Shown piece after piece: positions 37,019 through 45,720 of a stretch of 64,000 nucleotides of DNA (position 1 is the first letter of the stretch; every line of letters starts with the position of its first letter). A model generated the notes under the pieces. The model was not told the origin of the DNA and made no database searches. It saw only the letters and a list, made by a program, of their open reading frames with translations. This stretch comes from Nocardia stercoris. GTDB taxonomy: Bacteria > Actinomycetota > Actinomycetes > Mycobacteriales > Mycobacteriaceae. Both the position numbers and the translations under genes were made by a program. The stretch spans positions 248,001 to 312,000 of the forward strand of contig NZ_RFFH01000004.1 in the NCBI RefSeq assembly GCF_003696265.1, in the 5' to 3' direction.

Positions 37019-38167
37019 ATGGCGATTCTCGGTGAGACCAAGGACGGCCCGCTCGTCCTGAGCCCGGAGCAGGTCGAGGAGATCGGCCGCGAACTCGACG
37101 CGATCCGCGCCCGCGTCGTCGCCGATCTCGGCCAGCGCGACCGGGAATACATCTACAAGATCATCAAGGCCCAGCGCGGTTTCGAGATCGCGGGCCGCGG
37201 CCTGCTGTATCTCGGCTTCCTGCCGCCGTTCTGGCTGGCCGGCGTCGCCGCGCTCGGTGTGTCCAAGATCCTGGACAACATGGAGATCGGGCACAACGTC
37301 ATGCACGGCCAGTACGACTGGATGCGCGAGCCCGGCCTGAACTCCAAGGTCTTCGAGTGGGACACCGTCTGCCCGGCGGACCAGTGGAAGCACTCGCACA
37401 ACTACATGCACCACACCTACACCAACATCCACGGCATGGACCGCGACATCGGTTACGGCATCCTGCGGATCGACGAGGACCAGAAGTGGAACCCGTACTA
37501 CCTGGGTAACCCGCTTTACGCGTTCCTGCTCATGGTGTTCTTCGAGTGGGGTGTGATGCTGCACGACCTCGAAGCCGACAACATCGTGCAGGGCAAGCGC
37601 ACCTGGGCGGAGATCAAGCCGCTGGCCAAGGGGCAGATCCGCAAGGCGAGCAAGCAGGTCCTCAAGGACTATGTGATGTTCCCGCTGCTCACCGGCCCGC
37701 TGTTCTTCCACACGTTGGCCGCCAACGCCGCCGCCAACCTGGTGCGCAACCTGTGGACGTTCAGCATCATCTTCTGTGGGCACTTCCCGTCCGGTGTGCA
37801 GACGTTCACCGAAGAGGAGACCGAGAACGAGACCCGCGGCGAGTGGTACGTGCGGCAGATGCTGGGTTCGGCCAACATCACCGGCGGGCCGCTGTTCCAC
37901 ATCATGTCGGGCAACCTGTCGCATCAGATCGAGCACCACCTGTTCCCGGACCTGCCGGCCAACCGGTACCCGGAGATCGCGCCCGAGATCGAGGCGCTCT
38001 GCAACAAGTACGGCCTGCCCTACAACAAGGGCCGGTTCAGCAAGCAGATCGGCTCGGTCTGGGCGAAGATCTTCAAGCTGTCGCTGCCCGATCGGCTCGT
38101 CGGGAAGTCGTCGCAGCCGCGTATCATCATCATGCGGGAACCGAAACCGAGTGAAGCGGGCGTATAG
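37019..38167 (+). CDS. desA3: Membrane acyl-CoA desaturase, DesA3 homologue
   Basis: A 382-residue integral-membrane di-iron desaturase. All three His boxes are present: HNVMH (92-96), HNYMHH (127-132) and QIEHH (303-307). Hydrophobic segments lie around residues 60-85 and 165-185. DesA3 converts stearoyl-CoA to oleoyl-CoA using O2 and electrons from the reductase encoded just before. The ATG has AAAGGGG upstream. The pair is divergent from a TetR gene and probably repressed by it. Confidence 0.93.
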   Translation: MAILGETKDGPLVLSPEQVEEIGRELDAIRARVVADLGQRDREYIYKIIKAQRGFEIAGRGLLYLGFLPPFWLAGVAALGVSKILDNMEIGHNVMHGQYDWMREPGLNSKVFEWDTVCPADQWKHSHNYMHHTYTNIHGMDRDIGYGILRIDEDQKWNPYYLGNPLYAFLLMVFFEWGVMLHDLEADNIVQGKRTWAEIKPLAKGQIRKASKQVLKDYVMFPLLTGPLFFHTLAANAAANLVRNLWTFSIIFCGHFPSGVQTFTEEETENETRGEWYVRQMLGSANITGGPLFHIMSGNLSHQIEHHLFPDLPANRYPEIAPEIEALCNKYGLPYNKGRFSKQIGSVWAKIFKLSLPDRLVGKSSQPRIIIMREPKPSEAGV

Positions 38168-38170
38168 CAG

Positions 38171-38491
38171 ATGGTCGGTAAGTTCGAGAGCAACAAGGAC
38201 CTCGTCCAGGAGTTGACCTCCACCGGGGCCAAGCGCGTCGGCGCCATCGCCACCCTGATCACCAATGTGGTGGCCGACGTGGCGAAGGAGATCGGTGAAT
38301 TCGCCACCGACGTGATCGAGATGCGGGAGGCGGCGCGCGCCGCCCAGCGCGACCGGGCCGCCGCCGCGCGGGTCGACGAGGGCCGTGCGCATCCCGATGT
38401 GCTCATCGACGAACCGCAGCCGCACCCCGCGGCCGACGCCGTGCAGCCCTTCATCGATGTCACCATCGAAGAACAGGACAGCGGCCGCTAG
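38171..38491 (+). CDS. Small helical protein downstream of the desaturase
   Basis: A 106-residue protein whose ATG lies three bases after the desaturase stop, so it is probably in the same operon. Residues 1-65 are helical and amphipathic (GAIATLITNVVADVAKEIGEFATDVIEM), the rest is acidic and likely disordered (DEGRAHPDVLIDEPQPHP). No family is recognised. It might be a small accessory or membrane-surface protein of the desaturase complex (inference from position). Confidence 0.7.
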   Translation: MVGKFESNKDLVQELTSTGAKRVGAIATLITNVVADVAKEIGEFATDVIEMREAARAAQRDRAAAARVDEGRAHPDVLIDEPQPHPAADAVQPFIDVTIEEQDSGR

Positions 38492-38504
38492 GACGACGAT
38501 CGCG

Positions 38505-38533
38505 AACGCCCGGCCGATTTCGGCCGGGCGTTT
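38505..38533 (+). terminator. Terminator of the desaturase operon
   Basis: Twelve-base arms (AACGCCCGGCCG / CGGCCGGGCGTT) with an ATTT loop, ending in TTTC on the plus strand, 14 bases after the stop of the small helical protein gene. Confidence 0.85.
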
Positions 38534-38573
38534 CTCGTTCCGGCGAAATAGCAAGTGGCACAACGGTGGCCGG

Positions 38574-39014
38574 TCAGTCCCAGTCCTCGTCCCGGACCGC
38601 GGCGATCGACTGCGCCAACCGCTGCGGATCGTGGAACACCTCGGCCAGCCTCGCCCCGAGCGTCCGCAACGCCTCTTCGTCCGTTCCGTACGCGCAGAAC
38701 ATCCCGGCCTCGGGATCGAATCCGATCCGGTCGCCGACCGCCGGAATCTCGAGCCGCACCACGGTGCGCGCGACGCTGTCCCAGTCGTAGCCGCCACCTT
38801 CGTGGCCGTGGCTCTCGAAGACCGCGGCGCGGCGAACCATCGCGGTGTCGCCGAGAATCAGGCTGTACTTGCCGGGGCTGGTCTCCAACAGCTGGAGGGG
38901 CGCGAGTTCGTTAGCTGCTTCGGTCATACCGGGCATGCTGTCACAAGGGGCCGACAGCCGATCCGGACCCGCCGCCGTGCGACCGAATGTCCAGTGGTGC
39001 AAGGAGTTCGGCAT
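38574..39014 (-). CDS. Imm51-like immunity-family protein
   Basis: The core YSLILGDTAMVRRAAVFESH, GGGYDWDSVAR and FDPEAGMFCAYGTDEEAL resembles the Imm51 family of polymorphic-toxin immunity proteins. The 146-residue frame starts at 39014, where GAGAGG and the nearby stop of the upstream gene suggest coupling. The true start might instead be one of two ATGs at 38936 or 38927, giving about 120 residues, the usual Imm51 length. No toxin gene is adjacent, so this may be a free-standing or domesticated immunity gene. Confidence 0.72.
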   Translation of the reverse strand: MPNSLHHWTFGRTAAGPDRLSAPCDSMPGMTEAANELAPLQLLETSPGKYSLILGDTAMVRRAAVFESHGHEGGGYDWDSVARTVVRLEIPAVGDRIGFDPEAGMFCAYGTDEEALRTLGARLAEVFHDPQRLAQSIAAVRDEDWD

Positions 39015-39021
39015 CGACCTC

Positions 39022-39471
39022 TCAGAAAACCGGTAGTCGCCGACGGTGTTCGAGGATGTCGGTGACGAGATCGCGGTACCCGTCGGCCAATTCGGCCAGT
39101 CGCACCCAGTGCAGATGCGCGTCCGCCGCGGGCGGCAGCGTGCCGGAAGGATCGGCCGGCCCGGTGAGGCCCAGCGCGTGCTGAGCGGTCACCCATTTGG
39201 CCGCCATCCGGTCGATCACCGCGCCGAGGGTCTCGGTGTGCAGGGACGCGCCACCGCGATGCTGGACGTGGTGCGCCACCCAGGTGTCGATGCGGTCGAT
39301 CAGCGCGGCTCGTTCGGCGTCGATCGCGCCGCCCGTCCCCAGGGTGCCGTAGCTTCGCTCATGGCATTCGACCAGGTCACGGGCAGCGCCCAGCACGCTG
39401 TGCTCCAGGCGGACTCCTGTCGGCTCTCGGAATGCCTGCAGCAGGGCCGTCGCCGAAGGCAGATCTCCCAT
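39022..39471 (-). CDS. DUF4254-family protein
   Basis: A 149-residue all-helical protein of the actinobacterial DUF4254 type. Visible family traits are the first helix (SATALLQAF), CHERSYGTLGTGGAIDAERAALIDRIDTWV and a late MAAKWVTAQHAL helix. The start (MGDLPSA) was chosen as it begins the conserved core; the open frame continues upstream. Function unknown. It precedes the Imm51-like gene by seven bases on the same strand, forming a probable two-gene unit. Confidence 0.8.
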   Translation of the reverse strand: MGDLPSATALLQAFREPTGVRLEHSVLGAARDLVECHERSYGTLGTGGAIDAERAALIDRIDTWVAHHVQHRGGASLHTETLGAVIDRMAAKWVTAQHALGLTGPADPSGTLPPAADAHLHWVRLAELADGYRDLVTDILEHRRRLPVF

Positions 39472-39847
39472 CGCGTTCCCCACCTCGTATCGCGCGGGCC
39501 AAGTGGATACGCCAGGGCCGAGGAGGTTCTGTCGGGCTTCCCCTCGGCGCCGGCGCAGCCCCCCGGTCACGGACAGCACGACCCCCGACGCTCACAGCGT
39601 GAAACCAGGAAATTCCGCGACGATGCGGGAGCAGACCGTCCGAAAGGAGGGACATATTCAGCAAAGCGCGCGGTCGTCCCCGGCGCAACCATCGTCTGCC
39701 TACTGCGGCCTTGCAGTGGAAAATCGTTATATACCTTGACGAGCCGGTGACCTTGCTGTCAGACGACGGCCGAGGCGGCGATATTCCGGCAAACCGGTCG
39801 CCATTTTGCCTGTCCACAGCCGCCGCGGTGCGCTAGCCTGCTGATTT
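39472..39847. other. Intergenic region, no gene seen
   Basis: 376 bases between the divergent DUF4254 gene and a small plus-strand gene. Short open frames exist on both strands but have no plausible start or family features. A relatively AT-rich patch near 39719-39738 (GAAAATCGTTATATACC) may be promoter DNA. No repeat or hairpin stands out. Confidence 0.5.
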
Positions 39848-40177
39848 GTGGCCGCCTACGTATCCTCGCCGGAGCTGACCTTCGGCTTCCTGTTCGCGCT
39901 GGAAGATCCCGAGCGAATCGCCGAGGTCGTCCGGCAGTTGATCGAGCGCAAGACGGTGTCGGTGTTCCGGCTCGCGCACGTCTCCGGCGCCGACGGACCG
40001 CCCGAGCGCTACGTCGTGAACTGGGCCGCGGTCCCGCAGGTTTCGGTGACCACGACCGCGCCCGCCCCGGAGGAGGTGCGCGGGCGGATCATGCTCGTCA
40101 ACGCGTTCCTGGACGGTGAAGGCGGGATCAGCCTGTACTCGGCGCAGGGCACGGTGCCCGACCAGCCGCGCGACTAG
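39848..40177 (+). CDS. Small conserved-looking protein of unknown function
   Basis: A 109-residue protein starting at GTG. Sequence is regular and codon use fits a real gene (ELTFGFLFALEDPERIAEVVRQLIERKTVSVF at the start is avoided here in full; a helix at DPERIAEVVRQLIERK and later strands VNAFLDGEGGISLYS are visible). No family recognised. Its stop overlaps by four bases the convergent stop of the ABC ATPase gene. Confidence 0.6.
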   Translation: MAAYVSSPELTFGFLFALEDPERIAEVVRQLIERKTVSVFRLAHVSGADGPPERYVVNWAAVPQVSVTTTAPAPEEVRGRIMLVNAFLDGEGGISLYSAQGTVPDQPRD

Positions 40178-41184
40178 CCGCTCTGCGGCGGGTCGGAATC
40201 CGTTGTGCCGAGGTCGGATTCGGCCAGGTAGATCCGCCGGACCACGTCCTCGATGTGGGGTTCCTCGATCGCCAGGTCCCGCACCTCGACCCGCGCCGAC
40301 ACCGCGGTGAGCAGCTGCGCGGCGGTGGTCGTCTCGGCGTCGAACGCCAGCCGCTGCCGGATCCCGCCGCCCTCGCTGGACACCAGCCGCGCGCCCGGCA
40401 GGTCGACCAGATCCGGTGCGGGAGAGGCCAATTCAACCACCAGTACGCGCTGGACGCCGACGGTCGCGGCCAAGCCGGCCAGTGAGCCGTCATAGGCCAG
40501 CCGCCCCCGGTCCACCACCAGCACCCGTTCGCAGAGGCGCTCGATATCGCCCATGTCGTGCGTGGTGAGCAGCAGCGTGGTGCCGCGCTCGATCCGCTCG
40601 TAGCTGAGGAACTCGCGTAACCGCTGCTTGGACAGCACATCCAGGCCGATCGTGGGTTCGTCCAAGATCAGCAGTTGCGGCGAATGCAACAGGGCGGCAG
40701 CGATTTCGGCCCGCATCCGCTGCCCCAGCGACAGCTGCCGGACCGGAATGTCCAAGGTACCGGCCATGTTCAGCTGCTCGACCAGCTCATGGCTGCGCTT
40801 GCTCGCGGCCTCCGGGTCGAGCCGGTGGATCGCGGCCAGAATCGAGAACGATTCCCGCAGCGGCAGATCCCACCACAGCTGCGAACGCTGACCGAACACC
40901 ACCCCGACCCGGCCGGCCAGTTCACGGCGCTGCCGTACCGGTTCCAGCCCGCAGGTGCGCACGGTTCCGGCGCTGGGCACGAGAATTCCGGTGAGCATCT
41001 TGATGGTGGTCGATTTGCCGGCACCGTTGGCGCCGATATAGCCCACGGCCGCACCGGCTTCGACCCGGAAGCTCATCCGGTCGACCGCCGTGAGTACCTC
41101 CCGGATCTGCCGCCGACGCCCCTCCTGCTTCCGATGAATAACGAATTGCCTGGTCAGATCCCGCAATTCGATGATCGGTCTCAT
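40174..41184 (-). CDS. ABC-2 exporter ATP-binding protein
   Basis: A 336-residue ATPase of the COG4586 type that pairs with two ABC-2 permeases. Walker A GANGAGKST, a signature written LSLGQRMRAE (usual LSGGQ replaced by LSLGQ, as in this family), Walker B LLILDEPTIGLD and the H-loop TTHDM are intact. A C-terminal domain of about 90 residues follows. GGGAGG precedes the ATG. The upstream permease stop overlaps its start, so the three genes form one operon. Substrate unknown. Confidence 0.9.
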   Translation of the reverse strand: MRPIIELRDLTRQFVIHRKQEGRRRQIREVLTAVDRMSFRVEAGAAVGYIGANGAGKSTTIKMLTGILVPSAGTVRTCGLEPVRQRRELAGRVGVVFGQRSQLWWDLPLRESFSILAAIHRLDPEAASKRSHELVEQLNMAGTLDIPVRQLSLGQRMRAEIAAALLHSPQLLILDEPTIGLDVLSKQRLREFLSYERIERGTTLLLTTHDMGDIERLCERVLVVDRGRLAYDGSLAGLAATVGVQRVLVVELASPAPDLVDLPGARLVSSEGGGIRQRLAFDAETTTAAQLLTAVSARVEVRDLAIEEPHIEDVVRRIYLAESDLGTTDSDPPQSG

Positions 41185-42014
41185 CCGCCACCTCCCTGAT
41201 AGTGCCGCACGCCGATCTGCCAACAGCCCAGCGCGAGTCCCCACACCCACAATGCCGCCACCGGCGACGCCCAGGCCAGGTTTGCCGGTAACCAGGCGGT
41301 TCCGGGGCGGCCCAGGAGCGCGATGGTCGGCAGATAGGCCACGAATGCCACCGGTACGGCGAAGCCGAACAGCAGTTTCAGCGGGTTGCCGAATACCGAA
41401 GTCGGCTGCTGGGAGGCGAAATTCCCGCCGTAGGTGAAGCTGTTCGTCAGCTCCGACCCGTCGACGAGGAAGAACTGCAGCCCGGCCGCGACGACGAAAA
41501 GCCCAGCGAAGATGGCGATTCCGGATCCGATCGACACCAGCAGCAGGGTCACCGTGGCCAGGCTCCAGGCGATCGGGTTGGCGAACAACCCGATCACTAG
41601 CACGGTCAGCGCCACCGCCGCGCGGGCCAGCCGCCGCAGCGAGATATCGCTGGTGATCAGTTGCAGCAGGAGAGGTTGCGGCCGCAGATGGAAGGCGTCG
41701 AGGGTGCCCAGCCGGATGTAGGTGGGCAGGGTATCGGTGTGGCCCACCATGATCTGGGCGACCGCGAAGGCGAGGCTGCTGAGTCCGAACAGCAGCAGCA
41801 TGCCGCGCAGATTCAGCCCGCCGAGCACGGGCACGTTGTCGTAGATCACCCAGACCTCGGCGAACTCCACCAGCCCGATCAGCAAGGAGGACAACAGGTC
41901 CGCGGCGAAGGAGAGCGGGTAGGCCTGCTGGGAACGGACGCGGGAGCGCAGTACCGCCAGGTAGGGGCGCAGGGGTCCGCCGGAGGTCGCGGGAGCGGTC
42001 GTCGCGTCACCCAC
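41181..42014 (-). CDS. ABC-2 permease, second subunit
   Basis: A 277-residue membrane protein with about six helices (for example LAFAVAQIMVG, LARAAVALTVLVIGLFA, LVSIGSGIAIFAGLFVVAAG). It belongs to the ABC-2 (COG3694/DUF990-like) permease group. The GTG start has GGAGG six bases upstream and overlaps the end of the preceding permease gene. The stop overlaps the start of the ATPase gene (ATGA). It forms the exporter channel with the other permease. Confidence 0.87.
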   Translation of the reverse strand: MGDATTAPATSGGPLRPYLAVLRSRVRSQQAYPLSFAADLLSSLLIGLVEFAEVWVIYDNVPVLGGLNLRGMLLLFGLSSLAFAVAQIMVGHTDTLPTYIRLGTLDAFHLRPQPLLLQLITSDISLRRLARAAVALTVLVIGLFANPIAWSLATVTLLLVSIGSGIAIFAGLFVVAAGLQFFLVDGSELTNSFTYGGNFASQQPTSVFGNPLKLLFGFAVPVAFVAYLPTIALLGRPGTAWLPANLAWASPVAALWVWGLALGCWQIGVRHYQGGGG

Positions 42015-42795
42015 CCTGCACCTCCAGTTTGCGCCGGCCGGCCCGCAACAGCACCCGGCCCAGCGCGAGCGCCAGCACCGCCCACACCACCTGCTGGGCC
42101 AGAATCGCCAGGGCCACACCGCCGGTCGCGCGCCCCGACAGGATGTCGATCGGGCCTTGCAGCAGCGACGGGAACGGGGTGAGCATGGCGGCGGTGTGCA
42201 GCCAGGACGGGAACAGGTGGACCGGCACGAACAATCCCGCCAGGAAGGTCGCCACGATCTGGTACAGCAGCCGGATGCCGCGGGTCTCGATCAGCCAGAA
42301 TCCGCTCAGGCCGACCGCGAACAGCAACAGGATCGAAATCGTCACGGCCAGTGCGACACTCACCGTGCCCAGCAGGTACGGCGCCGGACCGTGCGGCAGC
42401 ACCAGCTGCAGGGTGACCAGTCCGGCCGCGGCGCTGGGGATGCCGCGCAACAGCAACGTGCAGCAGGCGCGGCCGAAATCCGTACTCAGGTAGAAGAATT
42501 GGAGATCGACCGGGCGCAGGAAGTCGACCGCGACGTCCCCGTTCTTGATCCGGTCCACGATGTCCAGCGGCGGGCCCATGACGCCGAGCGCGCCGAGCAG
42601 TCCCTGCGACAACCAGACGTAGGCGCCGATCGAGGTGCCGTTGTAGCCGCCGAAGGTGGTGGTGGCGCGCACAGCGGCGACCATCACCGAGGCTCTCACC
42701 AGGCCGAAGACGATATTGGTCACCATTCCGGCATACATCGCCACTCGGTAGCGCCACTGTCTGCGAAACCCGGCCTCGGCTAAACGGAGGTACAT
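42007..42795 (-). CDS. ABC-2 permease, first subunit
   Basis: A 262-residue permease with six predicted helices, of the COG4587 type (FRRQWRYRVAMYAGMVTNIVF near the N terminus is a family pattern; DRIKNGDVAVDFLRPVDL follows). It heads the three-gene exporter operon. Start taken as ATG at 42795; a GTG at 42813 is possible. No regulator lies beside it. About 230 bases of divergent promoter DNA separate it from the exported SRPBCC gene. Confidence 0.86.
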   Translation of the reverse strand: MYLRLAEAGFRRQWRYRVAMYAGMVTNIVFGLVRASVMVAAVRATTTFGGYNGTSIGAYVWLSQGLLGALGVMGPPLDIVDRIKNGDVAVDFLRPVDLQFFYLSTDFGRACCTLLLRGIPSAAAGLVTLQLVLPHGPAPYLLGTVSVALAVTISILLLFAVGLSGFWLIETRGIRLLYQIVATFLAGLFVPVHLFPSWLHTAAMLTPFPSLLQGPIDILSGRATGGVALAILAQQVVWAVLALALGRVLLRAGRRKLEVQGG

Positions 42796-43026
42796 CTTCG
42801 GGTCGCCGCGCACAATCGAATCACCGTACGATCGGGTGATCCAGTTCACAAGGGAATGGAGCCTGCCGTACCGCACCGCAACCGAAGTGTTGTGGTTGTG
42901 TGTTCGCCCGCGGCGTTGCAAGATCACGTTTACATACGTACTAGGTCGCGAATCACCTGTCAGGCGTACGATTTTCCCGGTTGTCCCGTCAGGGCAACGG
43001 TGTCGAGGGGTTGGAGAGGACACGGG

Positions 43027-43701
43027 GTGCAGGAACGACCCGCGCCGGCCGGCAGCCGGCGAGTCGTGAGCGGAGAAACGAAACGTCTCGCGACCTGCGT
43101 CGTGGCCACCGGGATCGTCTTGGGCGGAATGGGTTTCGCCCGCGCCGATCCGTCGTCGATCGCCGGTGGCACCGGCATCGACGCGGAGTGGGACGCGTCC
43201 TGGGCGGCCTACGAGGCCGAGGAGGACGCGGCCGGTCCGGAACTGGTCTCGGTGACCGTCGACCTGCCGATCACCATCGGCGCGCCGCTGGACCGGGTCT
43301 TCCCGGCGTACTCCGACGTCTACAACGGTTTCGGCCGGCATCCGTTCCTGCACGGGGTGCTGCCGCGGCGGCACTACCTCGAGGACGGTGCCGAGGTGTC
43401 GGAATTCATTGCGCTCGAGGACATTCCGGCCGGTCCGGCGCTGATCCCGGGGCGGACCGTCGCGCAGCAGCGGGTGCACGCCGACGGCCACTGGTACACC
43501 AGCGACACCTGGGACGCGCCGGGCGTCATCACCCACCAGACCGTGACGTTCGCCGAACAGGACGGTGTGACCGATGTGGTCGAGCACCTGACCTTCGTGG
43601 CGCCGGCGGCGCTGATCGACTACACCGTGCAGAACGGTGTGTCCTCGCACCTGGCGTACCAGAGCGCCCTGGCCCGTGACCTCGAGGACGGAACGCTCTA
43701 G
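43027..43701 (+). CDS. Exported SRPBCC-family protein
   Basis: A 224-residue protein starting at GTG with AGAGGA seven bases upstream. An N-terminal signal peptide is visible: Arg residues, then LATCVVATGIVLGGMGFARA with a probable cleavage site. The mature part (from about residue 75: VSVTVDLPITIGAPLDRVFPAYSDVYN is the first strand and helix) has the SRPBCC lipid-binding fold, which is normally cytoplasmic. An exported version suggests lipid or sterol handling at the cell envelope (inference). It overlaps the convergent Nudix gene stop by four bases. Confidence 0.78.
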   Translation: MQERPAPAGSRRVVSGETKRLATCVVATGIVLGGMGFARADPSSIAGGTGIDAEWDASWAAYEAEEDAAGPELVSVTVDLPITIGAPLDRVFPAYSDVYNGFGRHPFLHGVLPRRHYLEDGAEVSEFIALEDIPAGPALIPGRTVAQQRVHADGHWYTSDTWDAPGVITHQTVTFAEQDGVTDVVEHLTFVAPAALIDYTVQNGVSSHLAYQSALARDLEDGTL

Positions 43702-44177
43702 AAGTCGTCGGTGTGCCGGCGTTCGGGCGCCGGCACACCCTGCTCCAGATACACCGTCAGGCCCGCCTGCCAGGCGGTGTAGGCACGCCGGATGCGTTGT
43801 GCCAGACGGGGAATAGTCAGCTCGTGCACGGCATCCACCGGAACCCAGCGCCAGTCGTCGAGTTCGGTGGTCTGCAGCACGATGGCGGCGGTGTCGTCGA
43901 GCCGGCCGCAATCGAAGACGTACAGCACCTTGTCGCCCTCTTCGGGGACGACCGCCCAGTCGGTGACGAGCAGCCGGTGCGGGAGCGCGGCGATGCCGAG
44001 TTCCTCGAACACCTCGCGTCGGCACGCCGCGGCGGGCGACTCCCCGGGCTCGACGTACCCGCCGGGCAGGTCCCAGCCGTTGCCGTAGGTCTTGTGCACC
44101 AGCAGAACCGACTCGTCTCGAACGAACAGCGCCCCGGCCGCGAGCCGGGCCAGGGCGAGATCAGCGGCAGTGGTCAT
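43698..44177 (-). CDS. Nudix hydrolase
   Basis: A 159-residue Nudix protein with an intact Nudix box: G-x5-E-x7-REVFEELG, starting at GGYVEPGE and ending at EELGI. These enzymes cleave nucleoside diphosphates linked to another group, such as oxidised nucleotides or ADP-ribose; no feature here shows which. It is a single gene, ending on the same CTAG as the gene facing it. Confidence 0.92.
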   Translation of the reverse strand: MTTAADLALARLAAGALFVRDESVLLVHKTYGNGWDLPGGYVEPGESPAAACRREVFEELGIAALPHRLLVTDWAVVPEEGDKVLYVFDCGRLDDTAAIVLQTTELDDWRWVPVDAVHELTIPRLAQRIRRAYTAWQAGLTVYLEQGVPAPERRHTDDF

Positions 44178-44404
44178 GCGGGCTATCTCACCACTCGGGG
44201 GCCGGTGTCCCGCGAGTCGCGGGGGATCGGCGCGTCGGCGGCGTAAGAGGCGGATCGCCGACGCCGCAGCACGCGGCGGTTGCTCGTGCCACTCAGCCGG
44301 AACATGCTGGCGCGCAACAAGATTCGCTGCCTCCGGGCGGATCGAGCGCCCGGGTGACTGTATGCGGCCGCCACAAGACTCCGTCGCGGCAGAAGGGACC
44401 GTGC

Positions 44405-45001
44405 TCAGGACCCGCTGTCCGAACCCGGCAAACTGAGCAGGAACGGTGACACCAGTTCCGCGGCGCGCTCGGTCACCCGCGCCGGATCAGCGCCGTTCTC
44501 CACCATGCGGGTCGCGGCGTGCACGATTCCGTCCACCAGCTCCGCGGTGGCGGCCGGATCGGGCGCGCCGCACGCGGTCAGCGCCGCCACCAGCGGCAAC
44601 CGCAACTGGTCGTGCAGGGTGCGGCTGCGCGCGGACTGATCCGACTCGATGGCGGCGGTGAGGGTGCGGGCCATGGCGTGCTCGCCCGCCGCGACCAGCT
44701 CGAGGTTGGCGGTGACGTAGGCCAGGACCCGGCCGACCGGGTCGGGCTCGCGGTCCATGGCCGCGGTGACCCGGTCCGACCAGCGCGGGAAGGCATCGGC
44801 CAGCACCGCGATGAGCAGTTCGTCGCGGGAGCGGAAGTACTGGTAGACGCTGGGCCGGGCCAGACCGGCCAACGCGCCGACCTCGGCCAGGCTGGGCAGG
44901 TGGGTGGGGTCCGCGGCGAGGAGGTCGCGGGCGGCGTCGAGCAGCGCGCGATGCTGCGCGGCGCGATGCTCGGCCACCGTTGCGGCGCTGATCCTCGGCA
45001 C
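44405..45001 (-). CDS. TetR-family regulator of the FtsX-type ABC exporter
   Basis: A 198-residue TetR protein with HTH PSLAEVGALAGLARPSVYQYFRSRDELL. It starts at GTG with a very good AGGAGGGG upstream, 23 bases after the ATPase stop, so it is the third gene of the permease-ATPase-tetR operon. A near-perfect 33-bp palindrome before the permease gene is its likely operator. This is a classic arrangement in which the regulator senses the exported compound and derepresses its own exporter. Confidence 0.9.
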   Translation of the reverse strand: MPRISAATVAEHRAAQHRALLDAARDLLAADPTHLPSLAEVGALAGLARPSVYQYFRSRDELLIAVLADAFPRWSDRVTAAMDREPDPVGRVLAYVTANLELVAAGEHAMARTLTAAIESDQSARSRTLHDQLRLPLVAALTACGAPDPAATAELVDGIVHAATRMVENGADPARVTERAAELVSPFLLSLPGSDSGS

Positions 45002-45024
45002 GGACCCCTCCTGGAAGACTCGGA

Positions 45025-45720
45025 CTACTCCGACAGTCTTCCATCCACCATGGTGAGCACCCGGTCGCAGTGCCGCAGGATCTCGTGATCGTGGGTCACC
45101 ATGACGGTGGCCACCCGCGCGGACCGGGTCTCGCGCGCCAGCAGTTCGATCACCTCGTGGCTGCGCGCCCGGTCCAGCGCCGCGGTGGGCTCGTCGACCA
45201 GCAGCACCGACGGGCGGCCCGCCAGGGCGCGGGCGATGCCCACCCGCTGCCGCTCCCCGCCGGACAGTTCGTGCGGCCGGCGGCCCGCCTTCGCGTCCAT
45301 GCCGACCTCGGCGAGCAGTTCGCGCGGGTCGCGTGGCCCGTCCGGGTGCCGGCGGGTGAACCGGCCGACCAGCCGCAGCTGGTCGACCGCGGTCAGCGCG
45401 GGCAGCAGATTCCCGGTCTGGAACACGAAACCGATGTGCGCCAGGCGGAATCGGGCTCGCGCCCGCCGCGACAGCCGCGCCGGATCGGTGCCGTTCACCA
45501 CGACCGTGCCAGTGTCCGGGACGGTGAGGGCGCCCGCGACGGCCAGCAGGCTCGATTTGCCGGAGCCGGACGGACCGACGATCGCGGTCAACTCGCCGGG
45601 GCGAACCGTCAGCGAGACGTCGTCGAGGGCGGTCACCGCGGCGTCGCCGGAACCGAAGCGCAGTGAGACTCCGCGCAGTTCGATTCCGGTGGCGGTGGTT
45701 TCGCGGGTCGTGGCGGTCAT
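45025..45720 (-). CDS. MacB/LolD-type ABC ATPase
   Basis: A 231-residue ATPase with Walker A GPSGSGKSS, signature LSGGERQR, Walker B VLLVDEPTAALD and H-loop THDH. It is the partner of the FtsX-like permease encoded just upstream; the start ATG overlaps the permease stop (ATGA). MacB-type transporters work by mechanotransmission and extrude drugs, lipids or peptides rather than moving them through the membrane pore. Confidence 0.93.
   Translation of the reverse strand: MTATTRETTATGIELRGVSLRFGSGDAAVTALDDVSLTVRPGELTAIVGPSGSGKSSLLAVAGALTVPDTGTVVVNGTDPARLSRRARARFRLAHIGFVFQTGNLLPALTAVDQLRLVGRFTRRHPDGPRDPRELLAEVGMDAKAGRRPHELSGGERQRVGIARALAGRPSVLLVDEPTAALDRARSHEVIELLARETRSARVATVMVTHDHEILRHCDRVLTMVDGRLSE

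Noticed and set aside
36743..38797. A 684-codon minus-strand frame opposite the desaturase
   Set aside because: It runs against the His boxes of the desaturase and the ferredoxin cysteines; only its last part coincides with a real small gene in another frame.
39503..39739. A small plus-strand ORF in the intergenic region near 39.6 kb
   Set aside because: An AAAGGAGGG lies inside it but leads to no usual start codon in a meaningful frame, and the product has no family features.
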